The notes under the pieces: model-generated
Databases searched by the model: none
Seen by the model: only the letters and a program-made list of their open reading frames with translations
What the model was told of the DNA's origin: nothing
Shown here: positions 24,383-34,043 of the stretch, piece after piece
Position numbering within the stretch: the first letter of the stretch is position 1
How the letters are laid out: every line of letters begins with the position of its first letter
Assembly (NCBI RefSeq): GCF_003386535.1
Contig: NZ_QTTN01000017.1
Coordinates: forward strand, 89,999-128,511
Direction: 5' to 3'
DNA length: 38,513 nt
Origin: Paenibacillus taihuensis
GTDB taxonomy: Bacteria > Bacillota > Bacilli > Paenibacillales > Paenibacillaceae
Made by a program: the position numbers and the translations under genes

Positions 24383-26218
24383 ATGAGTGTGGAACGGCGA
24401 AGAAATCGGCAAAAGCGTGTATACATCGTGCTGCTGGGGATGAGTTCCTTGCTTATCGTCTATATGATGCGGATTGCTTGGCTGCAGCTTGCTCCGTCTT
24501 CATCCACTGCTGAAATGACGAGCCGTGCGACCGCTGCTCAGCTCAAGGCGGAATCGGTCGCGCAGCGTGAGCGCGAGCTGGTGCTTGATAGCGGACGAGG
24601 AGACTTCTACGACCGGAGCGGGCTTGCCATTACGGGCGAGACGTACAAGGCGCTCGCTGTGTTCCCGCTGCGGCAGCGCGCAAGGACGCAGTCACCCGCT
24701 GAGCTGACGAAGCTCGCTCGCGCCCTAGGGGTGAAGGAGCAGGAGCTCGCGGAGTGGATGGGAGCTTTGAAGGACCCTGCTTTCTGGCGTGAAACCGATG
24801 AGCAGATTCCGCATAAGCTGACGGAACGCCAGCTTCGACAGATTAATGAGCTCCATATGAACGGCGTGCGCGTACTGCCGTATCGGAATCGGTATCCAGA
24901 AGCGTTCGGTCCAAAGCATGTCATTGGTTATACAAGTCAGCATCCGGAGCTGCTGCAGTCCGATTACAGCGAGCGACTGGCTGATAAATCGATGAAGCTG
25001 ACAGATCAAACAGGCGGTTCAGGGCTTGAGCGCTCCCTGGATCAGCTGCTGCAAGGCGTTGGCGCTACATCGGTATCCTATTTCACGAACGGAGCGGACG
25101 AGCCGCTTCACGGGCTTGATCTGCGGCTTACGGGACCGACTAATCCGTATTATCCGCTGAAGGTGACGACAACGCTAGATCTGCCCATTCAGAACAGGCT
25201 GGAGCAGTATGTCGATAAGAATGGATTGAAGGAAGGCGCTGTTGTCGTATTGGACGCAGTCACGGGCGATATTGTCAGTATGATCTCAAGACCGAAGCTC
25301 TCCGTAGAGCATATTGGCGTGCAAGGGACGGATACGGCGAATCATGCGATTCGCGCGGCTGTACCCGGCTCCATCTTCAAGCTGGTGACCGAAGCCGCTG
25401 CGTTGGAGGCGGGGCTGACGAACGAGCAGGAGTCGTTCTTCTGCGGAGGCAGCTATGGTCGCTATGGCTTGCACTGTTGGAAGCGGGGCGGTCATGGCGA
25501 TGTAACACTGCAGGAAGCGCTCGCAGGCTCCTGCAATGTGGCGTTCGCTACCATTGCCGAGAGACTCACTGCCCGCCAGCTGATGGTTGCGGCCGATCAG
25601 CTTGGAGTTGGCCGTCAGATTGGCTCGACGAGCGAGCATAAGTTCCAGCCGCTGGACAAGCCGCTTAAGCAGCTGCAGGATGAGGAGGCTGGCACGGTAT
25701 TCGCAGCTATTCCAACGGTGCGCGACGGCGGTCAGTTGGCGCAAACGGGTATCGGCCAGCGGGATGTGCGGATGTCGCCGCTGCAGGCAGCGAACATGAT
25801 GGTCACGCTGCTTCATCGCGGCGAAGTGCGCGAGCCGCGGCTCGTCAGCGAAATCCGTTATGGCAACGGCCAGCTGCTGGCGAAGCTGCCTCGCCAGCTT
25901 GCGCCTTCGCCATATGGACAAATAAGCCTCCATACGACGCAGACGCTGCTGCGCGGGATGGAGGCTGTCGTAGCATATGGAACAGGCAGTTCAATCAATG
26001 ATGGCAGCTGGAGAGTTGCCGGCAAGTCAGGCACCGCGCAAGTCGTTCATGGTAGCCGCGAACGTATTAACCATTGGTTCGTCGGTTATGGTCCAGTGGA
26101 ATCGCCGCGTTATGCGGTCGCTGTCCTCGCTGAGAATCGCACACCTGGCTTGTCCAATAAGGCGACCGTGTTATTTCGCGGCGTCATGGATATTTTGGCT
26201 GTACAAGGTCAGGAGTGA
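24383..26218 (+). CDS. class B penicillin-binding protein (transpeptidase)
   Basis: A 611-residue peptidoglycan transpeptidase anchored by one N-terminal helix (about residues 12-35). A pedestal domain beginning near GDFYDRSG (73-80) is followed by the transpeptidase domain with all three active-site motifs: S330-x-x-K333 in PGSIFK, S383-C-N385 in GSCNVAF, and K548-S-G in AGKSGTAQ. It cross-links cell wall stem peptides. No PASTA domains are present, so it is not a canonical PBP2x or SpoVD; it resembles the FtsI/PBP2-like extra copies common in spore formers. ATG 24383 has only a weak AAGGAT upstream. Its last 10 nt overlap the convergent gene. Confidence 0.93.
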   Translation: MSVERRRNRQKRVYIVLLGMSSLLIVYMMRIAWLQLAPSSSTAEMTSRATAAQLKAESVAQRERELVLDSGRGDFYDRSGLAITGETYKALAVFPLRQRARTQSPAELTKLARALGVKEQELAEWMGALKDPAFWRETDEQIPHKLTERQLRQINELHMNGVRVLPYRNRYPEAFGPKHVIGYTSQHPELLQSDYSERLADKSMKLTDQTGGSGLERSLDQLLQGVGATSVSYFTNGADEPLHGLDLRLTGPTNPYYPLKVTTTLDLPIQNRLEQYVDKNGLKEGAVVVLDAVTGDIVSMISRPKLSVEHIGVQGTDTANHAIRAAVPGSIFKLVTEAAALEAGLTNEQESFFCGGSYGRYGLHCWKRGGHGDVTLQEALAGSCNVAFATIAERLTARQLMVAADQLGVGRQIGSTSEHKFQPLDKPLKQLQDEEAGTVFAAIPTVRDGGQLAQTGIGQRDVRMSPLQAANMMVTLLHRGEVREPRLVSEIRYGNGQLLAKLPRQLAPSPYGQISLHTTQTLLRGMEAVVAYGTGSSINDGSWRVAGKSGTAQVVHGSRERINHWFVGYGPVESPRYAVAVLAENRTPGLSNKATVLFRGVMDILAVQGQE

Positions 26219-27321
26219 TCCGCAGGATTCGTCTGGTGATCGAACTCGCCCCTCGGCGAATGAATCCACCGGTGGAAGTAACGCTGATCATATAATGCTT
26301 TGAGCAGAATCATCAGTATTGGCGACAGGATGACGCCTGATATGCCGAAAATCGATAACGATATAATCATGAAGGCAAGCATCGTAAAGGCAGAGACGCC
26401 AAGCGTATCGCCAGTGATCTTCGGTTCGAGAATTTGACGTGTCAGCACGACGAGCAAGAACAGTGCGCTGAGCCAAATCGCAAGTGATGTGTTGCCGACG
26501 ATGAACAGATAAATAATCCAAGGAACGAACACCGTTCCGACGCCAAGCAGCGGCAGCACATCGAAGAAGGCTGACAGGAGAGCGACGGAGAACGCATTAT
26601 CGATGCCGAGAGCGAGCAGCGAGACGAAGATGACGATGAATGTGATACTGATCAGCTTGCCTTGCGCCTTCAGGTAGCCGGCGATGCCGACGAATACATT
26701 TTCCTTCAGGAAAACGAACGCTTTCTTGAACGTATTCGGCGTCTTCTCCTTCGCCAGCTTCTTCCACTCATTAATCTCCAAACTTAGGAAGTATGCAAGA
26801 ATGATGCCGATGGAGAAATTAAAGATAAAGGTGGAGAATGATTTCAAATACCCACCTAGCGAGAGCAGGAACGAACCGGCTAAGTTCGAGCCCCAGCTCG
26901 TTATGTAATCCAATACGTCTTTTGCTTTGGCGACAACGTCAGGCGGCAGCGCAGAGAATTTCTCCTGAATAACGGAGGCGTTGTTCTGGAACTGATCGAC
27001 GAGCATGCTCTGATACTTGTGCAAATTGCCCGCTAGACCTGTAATCTGGGATGTCATCACATAGCCAGCGCCGACAAAAGCACCGACGATGACGAGGGTG
27101 AAGACGAGCACCGACAAGCCGGAGGCGATCGATTTCTTCATTCCCAGCCGAGCTAACCAGCGTGCAGGCGGCTCGATGAACATATAAATGAGAAAAGAAA
27201 GGAAGATAGGCGTCGCAATCCGGTATAAATAGCTAAAGACAAGCATAATGAGATATACCGTGAGTACAATGAGTGCAATATCGAACGCGGTGCGCCAATA
27301 TTTACGATAGAAGGAAAGCAT
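26209..27321 (-). CDS. AI-2E family transporter, YtvI-like
   Basis: A 370-residue membrane protein of the AI-2E (PerM/YtvI) family with seven to eight helices: two at the N-terminus (TAFDIALIVLTVYLIMLVFS and IFLSFLIYMFIEPPARWL), one near residue 80, a central extracytoplasmic helical region, and the conserved C-terminal cluster including FDVLPLLGVGTVFVPW and EPKITGDTLGVSAF. YtvI is linked to sporulation in Bacillus; transport function is not proven. ATG 27321 has AAGGAG 7 nt upstream. The 3' end overlaps the penicillin-binding protein gene tail to tail with no terminator between them. Confidence 0.9.
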   Translation of the reverse strand: MLSFYRKYWRTAFDIALIVLTVYLIMLVFSYLYRIATPIFLSFLIYMFIEPPARWLARLGMKKSIASGLSVLVFTLVIVGAFVGAGYVMTSQITGLAGNLHKYQSMLVDQFQNNASVIQEKFSALPPDVVAKAKDVLDYITSWGSNLAGSFLLSLGGYLKSFSTFIFNFSIGIILAYFLSLEINEWKKLAKEKTPNTFKKAFVFLKENVFVGIAGYLKAQGKLISITFIVIFVSLLALGIDNAFSVALLSAFFDVLPLLGVGTVFVPWIIYLFIVGNTSLAIWLSALFLLVVLTRQILEPKITGDTLGVSAFTMLAFMIISLSIFGISGVILSPILMILLKALYDQRYFHRWIHSPRGEFDHQTNPADHS

Positions 27322-27466
27322 AGGCAGACTCCTTTTTGAAGCATTTTATTCAGACAGATTTATTTCGATTGTACTATAAAATAACAGTGTTTCCCATCCG
27401 TCCGTTTCTTATGAGCTCATAGTTGTAGATTATGTTAAGTTACGTAGCCGTTTCGACACATGCTAT

Positions 27467-27474
27467 GGTACAAT
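27467..27474 (+). promoter_or_regulatory. extended -10 promoter of the deacetylase gene
   Basis: TGGTACAAT, with TACAAT at 27469-27474, lies inside the upstream open frame and about 88 nt before ATG 27562. It argues that translation does not begin at 27460. Confidence 0.4.
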
Positions 27475-27561
27475 GAATGGAGGCATCAAGCAGAACGGGG
27501 CATTACACTCTCTCCATTCGACGTGAAAGAGACAGAAACAAAGGTGGTGGGAAAACGAATT

Positions 27562-28980
27562 ATGGAGAACTTCCTGCTATGGGGCTTTTATTTTTTGACG
27601 TTTTACGCTTTTTTACCAGGTATCATCAGTCGGACATTCGGATTTCGCGTATTTAAACGAGGTCGAGCGAAGAAAGAAATTGCGCTTACCTTCGATGACG
27701 GGCCGGACCCGGTTTATACGCCGCAACTGCTTGATTTGTTGAAACGTTATGATGCAAAGGCGACTTTCTTCGTTGTCGGCATCCACGCAGAGCGTAACCC
27801 GGAGCTGCTCAAACGTATGCATGATGAAGGGCATGTCATTGGCATTCATAACTACGTGCACAAATCAAACTGGTTAATGCGGCCAAGAACGGTTAAGAAG
27901 CAGATTCACCGCACTTCTGAAATCATCCGTAAAACGACCGGTGTCCGTTCGGCTTATTACCGGCCGCCATGGGGCATCGTCAATTTGTTTGACTTCTCGA
28001 ACCTCGGTTATTTGCAAATTATTCTTTGGTCTTCCCTGTTTGGTGATTGGCGCAAACGGGTCGGTGCAGAGCGGCTGCAGCAACGAATTATGAAGAAACT
28101 GCGCCCGGGTGAAGTACTGCTGCTGCACGATTGCGGACAAACTTTCGGTGCGGATGAAGATGCGCCGATCAATATGTTGAAGGCGCTCGAGCCTGTGCTT
28201 GAAGCGGGCACGGAACGCGGTTATAAGTTCGTTCATATTACCGATATGATTGCCATTACAGACCGGAACAAAGCGGCTGCACCGAAGTTCAGCCCGCTGA
28301 AGCGAGCGATTATCGCGTGCTGGATGGGCTGGGAACGGCTGTTTCATGTGCTGTTCCGCGTTAAGTCGGGCATCGACGGTTCGGTCTTTCACTACCGCAT
28401 CGTTCCGTATGGCGGCAAGACCATTGAGCTTACGGATGGACGGCGCATCGAGCCGAAGGATCCTGTCGTTGAGCTTCACTTCGATAATCAGATGCTGCTT
28501 GGGATGATGACAGAGTCGAAGTCGATGATGCATGTGGCCATTAGGCTGATTCGTGAAGTGCAGCACAGCATGCCGAAGCTGGCTCGTCAGCTTGCGGAAG
28601 ATGAAGCGGCTCAGGAGGCAAAAGGGCTCTACGGCGTCAGTATGATTAACCGCGGAGCAGAGCAGTTTGGCTTCAGTGTCGTATCGATTCCGAAAGGCTT
28701 GTTCGATAAGTCGACTCGTATTTACTTGAAGCTGCTGCTGTGGGTGCTGCATCCTTCAGGCAAGCAGCGCTTGGCTGAACAGGGATCGCGCCTGGAACCG
28801 CGGATCATTGCAATGTCGATGACGGAGCTATGGCATCGGTACGGGCAGGATACGAAGATGGCTCGTGAATGGAAGGCAGCGCCAAAGTCTGAACAGAAAC
28901 GGAATGCAGGTGCGCACAATAATATAGCACCAGCTTCTTACGACAATGCGAATGCCGCAGCCGGCGAGGTTGCACCATAA
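27562..28980 (+). CDS. polysaccharide deacetylase with C-terminal YkoP-like domain
   Basis: A 472-residue protein with an N-terminal signal-anchor helix (FLLWGFYFLTFYAFLPGII). A NodB deacetylase domain follows: motif 1 TFDDGPD (43-49), metal histidines H96 and H100 in HNYVH, motif 3 RPPWG, and the late LLHDCG. It should remove acetyl groups from a cell-surface polysaccharide or peptidoglycan in a metal-dependent way. The last 200 residues, from about FHYRIVPYGGKTIEL on, form a second domain that resembles YkoP of Bacillus; its role is unknown. ATG 27562 is preceded by GGTGGG; the frame continues upstream to 27460 but covers the promoter. Confidence 0.87.
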   Translation: MENFLLWGFYFLTFYAFLPGIISRTFGFRVFKRGRAKKEIALTFDDGPDPVYTPQLLDLLKRYDAKATFFVVGIHAERNPELLKRMHDEGHVIGIHNYVHKSNWLMRPRTVKKQIHRTSEIIRKTTGVRSAYYRPPWGIVNLFDFSNLGYLQIILWSSLFGDWRKRVGAERLQQRIMKKLRPGEVLLLHDCGQTFGADEDAPINMLKALEPVLEAGTERGYKFVHITDMIAITDRNKAAAPKFSPLKRAIIACWMGWERLFHVLFRVKSGIDGSVFHYRIVPYGGKTIELTDGRRIEPKDPVVELHFDNQMLLGMMTESKSMMHVAIRLIREVQHSMPKLARQLAEDEAAQEAKGLYGVSMINRGAEQFGFSVVSIPKGLFDKSTRIYLKLLLWVLHPSGKQRLAEQGSRLEPRIIAMSMTELWHRYGQDTKMAREWKAAPKSEQKRNAGAHNNIAPASYDNANAAAGEVAP

Positions 28981-28997
28981 TAAGCAGTGAGCAAGAG

Positions 28998-29027
28998 AAG
29001 GCGTCGCCCTTGAAGCGGCGCCTTTTT
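28998..29027 (+). terminator. terminator of the deacetylase gene
   Basis: Ten-bp stem AAGGCGTCGC (28998-29007) with GCGGCGCCTT (29015-29024), one G-T pair, then a T run. Confidence 0.85.
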
Positions 29028-29033
29028 GTATGG

Positions 29034-29512
29034 TTAATGATTGATGTAGCGTTCGAAGATAGCGCCGAAGTCCTTCGACTTGTATTGCTTCTGCGAATCG
29101 TGAAGCCAGTTGAACGCGATCTGGTTGAGCGATTTGAACTGTTCGGAAAGGTCGATTTCCGCTTTGTGAATTTGGCTGACCGTTGAAGAGGCGAGATCAA
29201 GGCTCTGTCTCGCAAAGCTAAGATTGATTTCGTTCTCATGCGAAATCTCGGCGATCTTAATGAGTGCCTTGTATAAATCTTTGATGTCCTCGATATATTT
29301 CTTATGTACATCGATGGAGAATGGAATGCTTCCGAGGTTGAACTTGATCTCAACATCGAGGTCGACTGTACCGGCAGTTTCCAAGCTAACGCCAGAGATC
29401 TTGTGAGAGCTGTAGGCGTAATGGTGCAGCGTCCGCTTCTTACTAATCGCGCTTGTGCCATCGAGATGAATGAGCGCAATCCCAGTACATCCGCAGCAAC
29501 TTTGCCAAACAT
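29034..29512 (-). pseudogene. bacterial PH-domain protein (bPH_1/YvbH-type) with internal frameshifting deletion
   Basis: The C-terminal 145 residues, from IALIHLDGTSAISKKRT through VDLDVEIKFNLGS and ending FGAIFERYI, match the bPH_1 family with YvbH-like extension. Family members start MF-K-AADALGL, followed by about 44 residues (SDIGKIIKPED and on) before ALIHLDGTS. Here, ATG 29512 with GAGGAG upstream encodes MFGKVAADVLG, and then at about 29480/29481 the sequence jumps directly to the ALIHLDG block in another frame. So about 130 nt seem deleted and the frame is broken. A continuous frame from TTG 29531 exists but begins in the ribosome site and encodes an unrelated N-terminus. The comparison rests on my memory of the family. 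Confidence 0.72.
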
Positions 29513-29546
29513 AAAGCGCAAGACTCCTCAATTAAATAAGTGCATG

Positions 29547-29598
29547 CAAAAAAATCGCCCTGCATGGATGACTTTCATTCAGTCATACGCAGGGCGAT
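29547..29598 (-). terminator. terminator of ilvD
   Basis: ATCGCCCTGC (29554-29563) pairs with GCAGGGCGAT (29589-29598); on the minus strand seven T follow (29548-29554). Confidence 0.88.
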
Positions 29599-29625
29599 CT
29601 CATTAAGTTGCAGGTTTGGCGAAAA

Positions 29626-31314
29626 TTAGTTGAACCTTAATACGCCGCCTGTGCTTGCGTTTGTAACGAGGTGGGAATAACGAGCTAGATAGCCTTTAGT
29701 GATCTTCGGCTCGAAACCTTTCCAGTTCGCGCGGCGAGCTTCGAACTCTTCGTCGCTGATCAGGAGGTTCATCTCATTGTTAATGAGATCAAGCTCTACG
29801 AGGTCGCCATCTTGAACGAATGCGATTGGTCCGCCTTCAGCCGCCTCTGGAGAAACGTGACCGATGCTGATACCGCGGGATGCGCCGGAGAAACGTCCGT
29901 CTGTTACGAGACCGACCTTCGCGCCAAGACCCATACCTACGATTTGCGAAGTAGGGGCAAGCATCTCAGGCATGCCTGGTCCGCCTTTTGGTCCTTCGTA
30001 GCGGATGACAACGACATGGCCTTCTTTAACTTTGCCATTGGCAATACCGTGCAGCGCTTCATCTTGCGAATCGAAGCAGATTGCAGGGCCTTTATGGTAG
30101 CCGCCAACCGATTTATCAACGGCGCCGACTTTAATGATTGCACCGCGTGGTGCCAGATTGCCGAACAGAACGGACAGACCGCCGCGTTCGCTGTGCGGAT
30201 TGTCAAGTGTGTGGAGAACATCCGTATCCTTGATGTCATGGCCAGCTACGTTCTCACGAAGCGTCTTGCCAGTTACAGTCAGCATGTCGCCGTTCAGTGC
30301 GCCTTCTTTCTTGAACAGCTCGTTCAGAATTGCGCTAACTCCGCCGGCATTGTCCACATCTTCGATGTGGTAGTCGGAAGCTGGAGCGATCTTCGCCAGA
30401 TGCGGCACGCGTGCAGCAACTTCGTTGATGCGCTCGATTGGATAGTCGATACCAGCTTCATGCGCGATAGCAAGCGTGTGAAGAACGGTATTCGTGGAAC
30501 CGCCCATCGCCATATCAAGGGCGAATGCGTTATCGATCGATTCTTTCTTCACGATGTCGCGAGGCTTCAGATCCATCTTGATCAGTTCCATCAGCTGGCG
30601 AGCCGCTTGTTTAACGAACTCTTTACGCTCAGGCGATACAGCAAGGATCGTACCGTTGCCTGGAAGCGCAAGGCCAAGGCCTTCTGCGAGACAGTTCATG
30701 GAGTTGGCAGTGAACATACCGGAACAGGATCCGCAAGTTGGGCAGCCGAATTGCTCAAGCTCTTGCAAGCCTGCTTCATCGATTTTGCCAGCTTGGTATG
30801 CGCCAACGCCTTCGAATACGCTGGACAACGAAATGGAACGGCCGTCGGATGTTTTACCCGCTTTCATCGGTCCGCCGCTGACAAGCATCGTAGGAATGTT
30901 GACGCGAAGCGCGCCCATGATCATCCCTGGCGTAATTTTGTCACAGTTCGGAATGCAGACCATACCGTCGAACCAGTGCGCGTTAACGACAGTTTCTACG
31001 GAGTCGGCGATAATTTCACGGCTTGCAAGGGAATAACGCATGCCGATGTGACCCATTGCGATACCATCGTCAACGCCGATTGTGTTGAATTCGAATGGTA
31101 CGCCGCCTGCTTCGCGGATCGCTTCTTTAACGAGCTTGCCGAATTCCTGCAAGTGAACATGGCCTGGAATGATATCGATGTACGAGTTACAAACCGCGAT
31201 GAACGGTTTGCCGAAGTCCTCTTCCTTTACTCCGGCAGCACGCAGCAAGCTGCGGTGCGGAGCGCGGTCAAATCCTTTTTTAATCATGTCTGAGCGCATC
31301 TTGTTTGCAGCCAT
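29626..31314 (-). CDS. ilvD: dihydroxy-acid dehydratase
   Basis: A 562-residue iron-sulfur enzyme that dehydrates 2,3-dihydroxy acids in isoleucine and valine synthesis. The conserved cysteines are seen in [13 protein letters not shown] (C42), [11 protein letters not shown] (C124) and [31 protein letters not shown] near the end is the family signature. ATG 31314 is chosen with GGGAGGG 6 nt upstream; the frame is open to 31335. The gene stands alone, without ilvBHC or leu genes, and ends in its own terminator. No T-box leader is visible upstream. Confidence 0.97.
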   Translation of the reverse strand: MAANKMRSDMIKKGFDRAPHRSLLRAAGVKEEDFGKPFIAVCNSYIDIIPGHVHLQEFGKLVKEAIREAGGVPFEFNTIGVDDGIAMGHIGMRYSLASREIIADSVETVVNAHWFDGMVCIPNCDKITPGMIMGALRVNIPTMLVSGGPMKAGKTSDGRSISLSSVFEGVGAYQAGKIDEAGLQELEQFGCPTCGSCSGMFTANSMNCLAEGLGLALPGNGTILAVSPERKEFVKQAARQLMELIKMDLKPRDIVKKESIDNAFALDMAMGGSTNTVLHTLAIAHEAGIDYPIERINEVAARVPHLAKIAPASDYHIEDVDNAGGVSAILNELFKKEGALNGDMLTVTGKTLRENVAGHDIKDTDVLHTLDNPHSERGGLSVLFGNLAPRGAIIKVGAVDKSVGGYHKGPAICFDSQDEALHGIANGKVKEGHVVVIRYEGPKGGPGMPEMLAPTSQIVGMGLGAKVGLVTDGRFSGASRGISIGHVSPEAAEGGPIAFVQDGDLVELDLINNEMNLLISDEEFEARRANWKGFEPKITKGYLARYSHLVTNASTGGVLRFN

Positions 31315-31442
31315 TGTAGTCCCTCCCAAAGTCATTCAATAATAAATTTTAGTCTATCATATTGCCTGTCTGATGGCTAGCTTCCCTGTCGAATGCTGAA
31401 GGTGGTAAACAATAGGGTGTGACTGGGTTCGCATGTTGTTCA

Positions 31443-31470
31443 TGTTAGATTTATTCGACAAAATCTAACA
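31443..31470. promoter_or_regulatory. distal inverted repeat, candidate nitrogen operator O1
   Basis: TGTTAGATTT (31443-31452) and AAATCTAACA (31461-31470) form a perfect 10-bp dyad with an 8-base spacer. The half-sites equal those of the GlnR/TnrA box downstream, but they are 11 bp, about one helical turn, further apart. The centre is roughly 120 bp upstream of the predicted urease start site. Confidence 0.6.
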
Positions 31471-31517
31471 CGAAACTACTCGATAACGGTTGACTATTCG
31501 ATTTACGTATCCTTAAA

Positions 31518-31534
31518 TGTTAGATAATCTAACA
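31518..31534. promoter_or_regulatory. GlnR/TnrA box O2 upstream of urease
   Basis: TGTTAGATAATCTAACA is a perfect match to the 17-bp GlnR/TnrA consensus TGTNANAWWWTMTNACA and a perfect palindrome around its central base. It is centred at 31526, about 51 bp upstream of the predicted transcription start, the position used by TnrA when it activates. Urease operons are classical members of this nitrogen regulon. Confidence 0.85.
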
Positions 31535-31541
31535 TATGTTA

Positions 31542-31570
31542 TTTACTTGCCCATCTTAGCTCGCTATAAT
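31542..31570 (+). promoter_or_regulatory. promoter of the urease operon
   Basis: TTTACT (31542-31547), 17 bases, TATAAT (31565-31570); the start is predicted near 31577, 26 nt before ureA. The -35 is imperfect, as expected of an activator-dependent promoter. Confidence 0.7.
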
Positions 31571-31602
31571 AGGAGAAAACCTACAGAAAAGAGGTGCTTA
31601 TC

Positions 31603-31908
31603 ATGCAACTAACAGAACGCGAGAAAGAAAAACTGCTCGTCACGATTGCTGCAGATTTGGCGAAGCGGCGGATGAACCGCGGCGTAAAGCTGAATTATCC
31701 GGAAAGTGTTGCACTGCTAACCTCTGAAATATTGGAAGGTGCACGCGATGGCATGACGGTTGCTCAGCTCATGGAGCATGGCACGACGATTCTAAGCCGC
31801 GAACAAGTGATGAGCGGCGTTGCTGATATGATTCATGAAGTCCAGGTAGAGGCGACTTTTCCAGACGGGACAAAGCTCGTAACGATTCATCATCCCATAA
31901 AAGGCTGA
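31603..31908 (+). CDS. ureA: urease subunit gamma
   Basis: The small structural subunit of urease, 101 residues, which matches the family length. It begins [25 protein letters not shown] and has [21 protein letters not shown] and [17 protein letters not shown], all typical. It packs with UreB and UreC in the (abc)3 enzyme that hydrolyses urea to ammonia and carbamate. ATG 31603 has GAGGTG upstream. It is the first gene of a six-gene operon driven by the promoter just upstream. Confidence 0.97.
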   Translation: MQLTEREKEKLLVTIAADLAKRRMNRGVKLNYPESVALLTSEILEGARDGMTVAQLMEHGTTILSREQVMSGVADMIHEVQVEATFPDGTKLVTIHHPIKG

Positions 31909-31927
31909 TAGAGAGAGGGTGGGCGCC

Positions 31928-32296
31928 TTGATTCCAGGAGAATATCGAATCGTGCAGGGGGAGCTTGAGCTAAACGCGGGGAGACAGACGACGAGATTGC
32001 TCGTTGCAAATATTGGCGACCGACCGATTCAGGTCGGCTCGCATTATCATTTCTTTGAAGTGAATCGAGCGCTCCGTTTCGATCGCGAAGCAGCCTTCGG
32101 CATGAGGCTCGACATCCCCGCAGGGACGGCAGTGCGGTTCGAGCCTGGCGAGGAGAAGCCTGTACAGCTCGTCGAGCTTGGCGGCAGCAAGAAGTCCTTT
32201 GGGCTTAATGCGCTGGCGAACGGATTGGCTGTTCATGGAGCAATGCCGGAAGAGGTGCGTGCGAGGCTTGCTGCTTGGAAAGGGGAGCAGCCATGA
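31928..32296 (+). CDS. ureB: urease subunit beta
   Basis: The second small urease subunit, 122 residues. It starts [19 protein letters not shown] and carries the family segments [37 protein letters not shown] and VQLVELGG. The start is taken as TTG 31928, where the family normally begins, with a GAGGGTGG tract about 5 nt upstream; GTG 31919 would add three residues and sit in that tract. The gene begins 19 nt after ureA, and its TGA overlaps the ATG of ureC. Confidence 0.95.
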   Translation: MIPGEYRIVQGELELNAGRQTTRLLVANIGDRPIQVGSHYHFFEVNRALRFDREAAFGMRLDIPAGTAVRFEPGEEKPVQLVELGGSKKSFGLNALANGLAVHGAMPEEVRARLAAWKGEQP

Positions 32297-34011
32297 GCAG
32301 GATGAATCGAAGCAGCTATGCCGCGATGTTCGGCCCGACAACCGGCGATGCGGTGCGACTTGCGGATACGGAACTGTGGGCGGAGATCGAGCATGATTAC
32401 ACGGTTTACGGGGATGAGTGCAAATTCGGCGGGGGCAAAGTTATCCGTGATGGCATGGGACAGTCGAGCGGTGCGCTTCGGGCTGAAGGTGTGCTCGATA
32501 CGCTCATAACGAATGCGGTTGTCATCGATCACTGGGGAATTGTGAAGGGGGATATCGGTATCCGAGACGGCGCTATCGTCGGCATCGGGAAAGCCGGGAA
32601 CCCGGACATTATGGATGGCGTCACGCCGGGCATGGTCGTCGGTGCGAGTACGGAAGTTATCGCAGGCGAAGGCAAGATCGTCACGGCGGGGGGCATCGAC
32701 ACGCACATTCATTATATATGTCCACAGCAGATTGAGACTGCGCTATCCTCCGGTGTTACAACGATGATCGGAGGCGGAACGGGTCCTGCGACGGGAACGA
32801 ATGCGACGACGTGCACGCCGGGAGCATGGCATATGCATCGGATGCTGGAGGCCGCGGAAGCTTTTCCAATGAATCTAGGGTTCACTGGCAAAGGTAACGC
32901 GTCGTTCACGGGTCCGCTGATCGAGCAGGTAGAGGCAGGGGCGATCGGGCTGAAGCTGCATGAGGATTGGGGTACGACGCCGGCAGCCATCGATATTTGC
33001 CTTGAAGTTGCGGATCAATATGACGTGCAAGTGGCAATCCACACTGACACGTTGAATGAAGCGGGCTTTCTTGAAGATACGCTTGCGGCGTTCAAGGGAC
33101 GGACGATACATACCTATCATACGGAAGGGGCTGGCGGCGGTCATGCGCCGGATATTATCCGGGCTGCAGGCGAACTGAACGTGCTGCCTTCCTCGACGAA
33201 TCCGACGCGTCCTTTTACCGTGAACACAATTGAAGAGCATCTCGACATGCTGATGGTATGCCATCATCTGGACAGCAGCATCCCTGAGGATGTCGCCTTC
33301 GCGGATTCGCGGATTCGGCCGGAGACGATTGCTGCGGAAGATATTTTGCACGATATGGGCGTGTTCAGCATGATCAGCTCCGATTCGCAGGCGATGGGCC
33401 GGGTTGGCGAGGTCATTATTCGAACATGGCAGACCGCGGACAAAATGAAGAAACAGCGAGGCGCGTTGGAGCAAGAAGCGAACGTGGAGGCTGATAACTT
33501 CCGCATTAAGCGATATATCGCCAAGTACACGATTAACCCTGCGATTACGCATGGTATCTCGCATCTTGTTGGATCAATCGAACCGGGCAAGTTCGCAGAC
33601 CTCGTTGTTTGGAGCCCGATGTTCTTCGGCGTGAAGCCGGACCTTGTGCTGAAAGGCGGTACCATCGCGTACGCTCAGATGGGCGATCCGAATGCATCGA
33701 TTCCGACACCGCAGCCAGTGTTCGGAAGGCCGATGTTCGGCGCTTTCGGCAAAGCCAAGTACAAGAGCTGTATCACCTTCGTGTCACAAGCCGCTTATGA
33801 CAACGGGGTCGCTGATAAGCTTGGGCTTCAGAAACGGATCGAACCGATACGCGGCTGCCGCAAGGTGACGAAACGGGATATGATTCACAATGATGCGCTG
33901 CCGAAGATTGAAGTGGACCCGGAGACGTACGAGGTCAAAGTGGACGGTGTTCCTGCGACTTGCGAGCCGGTGGACGTGCTGCCTATGGCGCAGCGGTATT
34001 TTCTCTTCTAA
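32293..34011 (+). CDS. ureC: urease subunit alpha (catalytic)
   Basis: The catalytic urease subunit, 572 residues, full length. The two-nickel site is intact: H138 and H140 in DTHIHYICP, the carbamylated lysine K221 in [12 protein letters not shown], histidines in [12 protein letters not shown] and [12 protein letters not shown], the mobile-flap histidine in MVCHHLD, and the aspartate in [15 protein letters not shown] 32293 overlaps the ureB stop as ATGA, with GGGGAG 6 nt upstream, so translation is coupled. The longer frame from 32275 is not needed. Confidence 0.98.
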   Translation: MSRMNRSSYAAMFGPTTGDAVRLADTELWAEIEHDYTVYGDECKFGGGKVIRDGMGQSSGALRAEGVLDTLITNAVVIDHWGIVKGDIGIRDGAIVGIGKAGNPDIMDGVTPGMVVGASTEVIAGEGKIVTAGGIDTHIHYICPQQIETALSSGVTTMIGGGTGPATGTNATTCTPGAWHMHRMLEAAEAFPMNLGFTGKGNASFTGPLIEQVEAGAIGLKLHEDWGTTPAAIDICLEVADQYDVQVAIHTDTLNEAGFLEDTLAAFKGRTIHTYHTEGAGGGHAPDIIRAAGELNVLPSSTNPTRPFTVNTIEEHLDMLMVCHHLDSSIPEDVAFADSRIRPETIAAEDILHDMGVFSMISSDSQAMGRVGEVIIRTWQTADKMKKQRGALEQEANVEADNFRIKRYIAKYTINPAITHGISHLVGSIEPGKFADLVVWSPMFFGVKPDLVLKGGTIAYAQMGDPNASIPTPQPVFGRPMFGAFGKAKYKSCITFVSQAAYDNGVADKLGLQKRIEPIRGCRKVTKRDMIHNDALPKIEVDPETYEVKVDGVPATCEPVDVLPMAQRYFLF

Positions 34012-34043
34012 TGAAGTGAAATGAGCGGAAGCGAGGTGAGGCT

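Noticed and set aside
28805..29521. Open frame of 238 codons on the minus strand
   Set aside because: Only its first eleven codons (from 29512) belong to a real gene; after the deletion junction it reads the wrong frame and runs on into the deacetylase gene.
29812..31293. Open frame of 493 codons on the plus strand
   Set aside because: Antisense to ilvD, which is full length and has its conserved cysteines; the composition is that of a shadow frame.
31315..31442. T-box or other amino-acid leader upstream of ilvD
   Set aside because: The region lacks the T-box sequence and a leader terminator.
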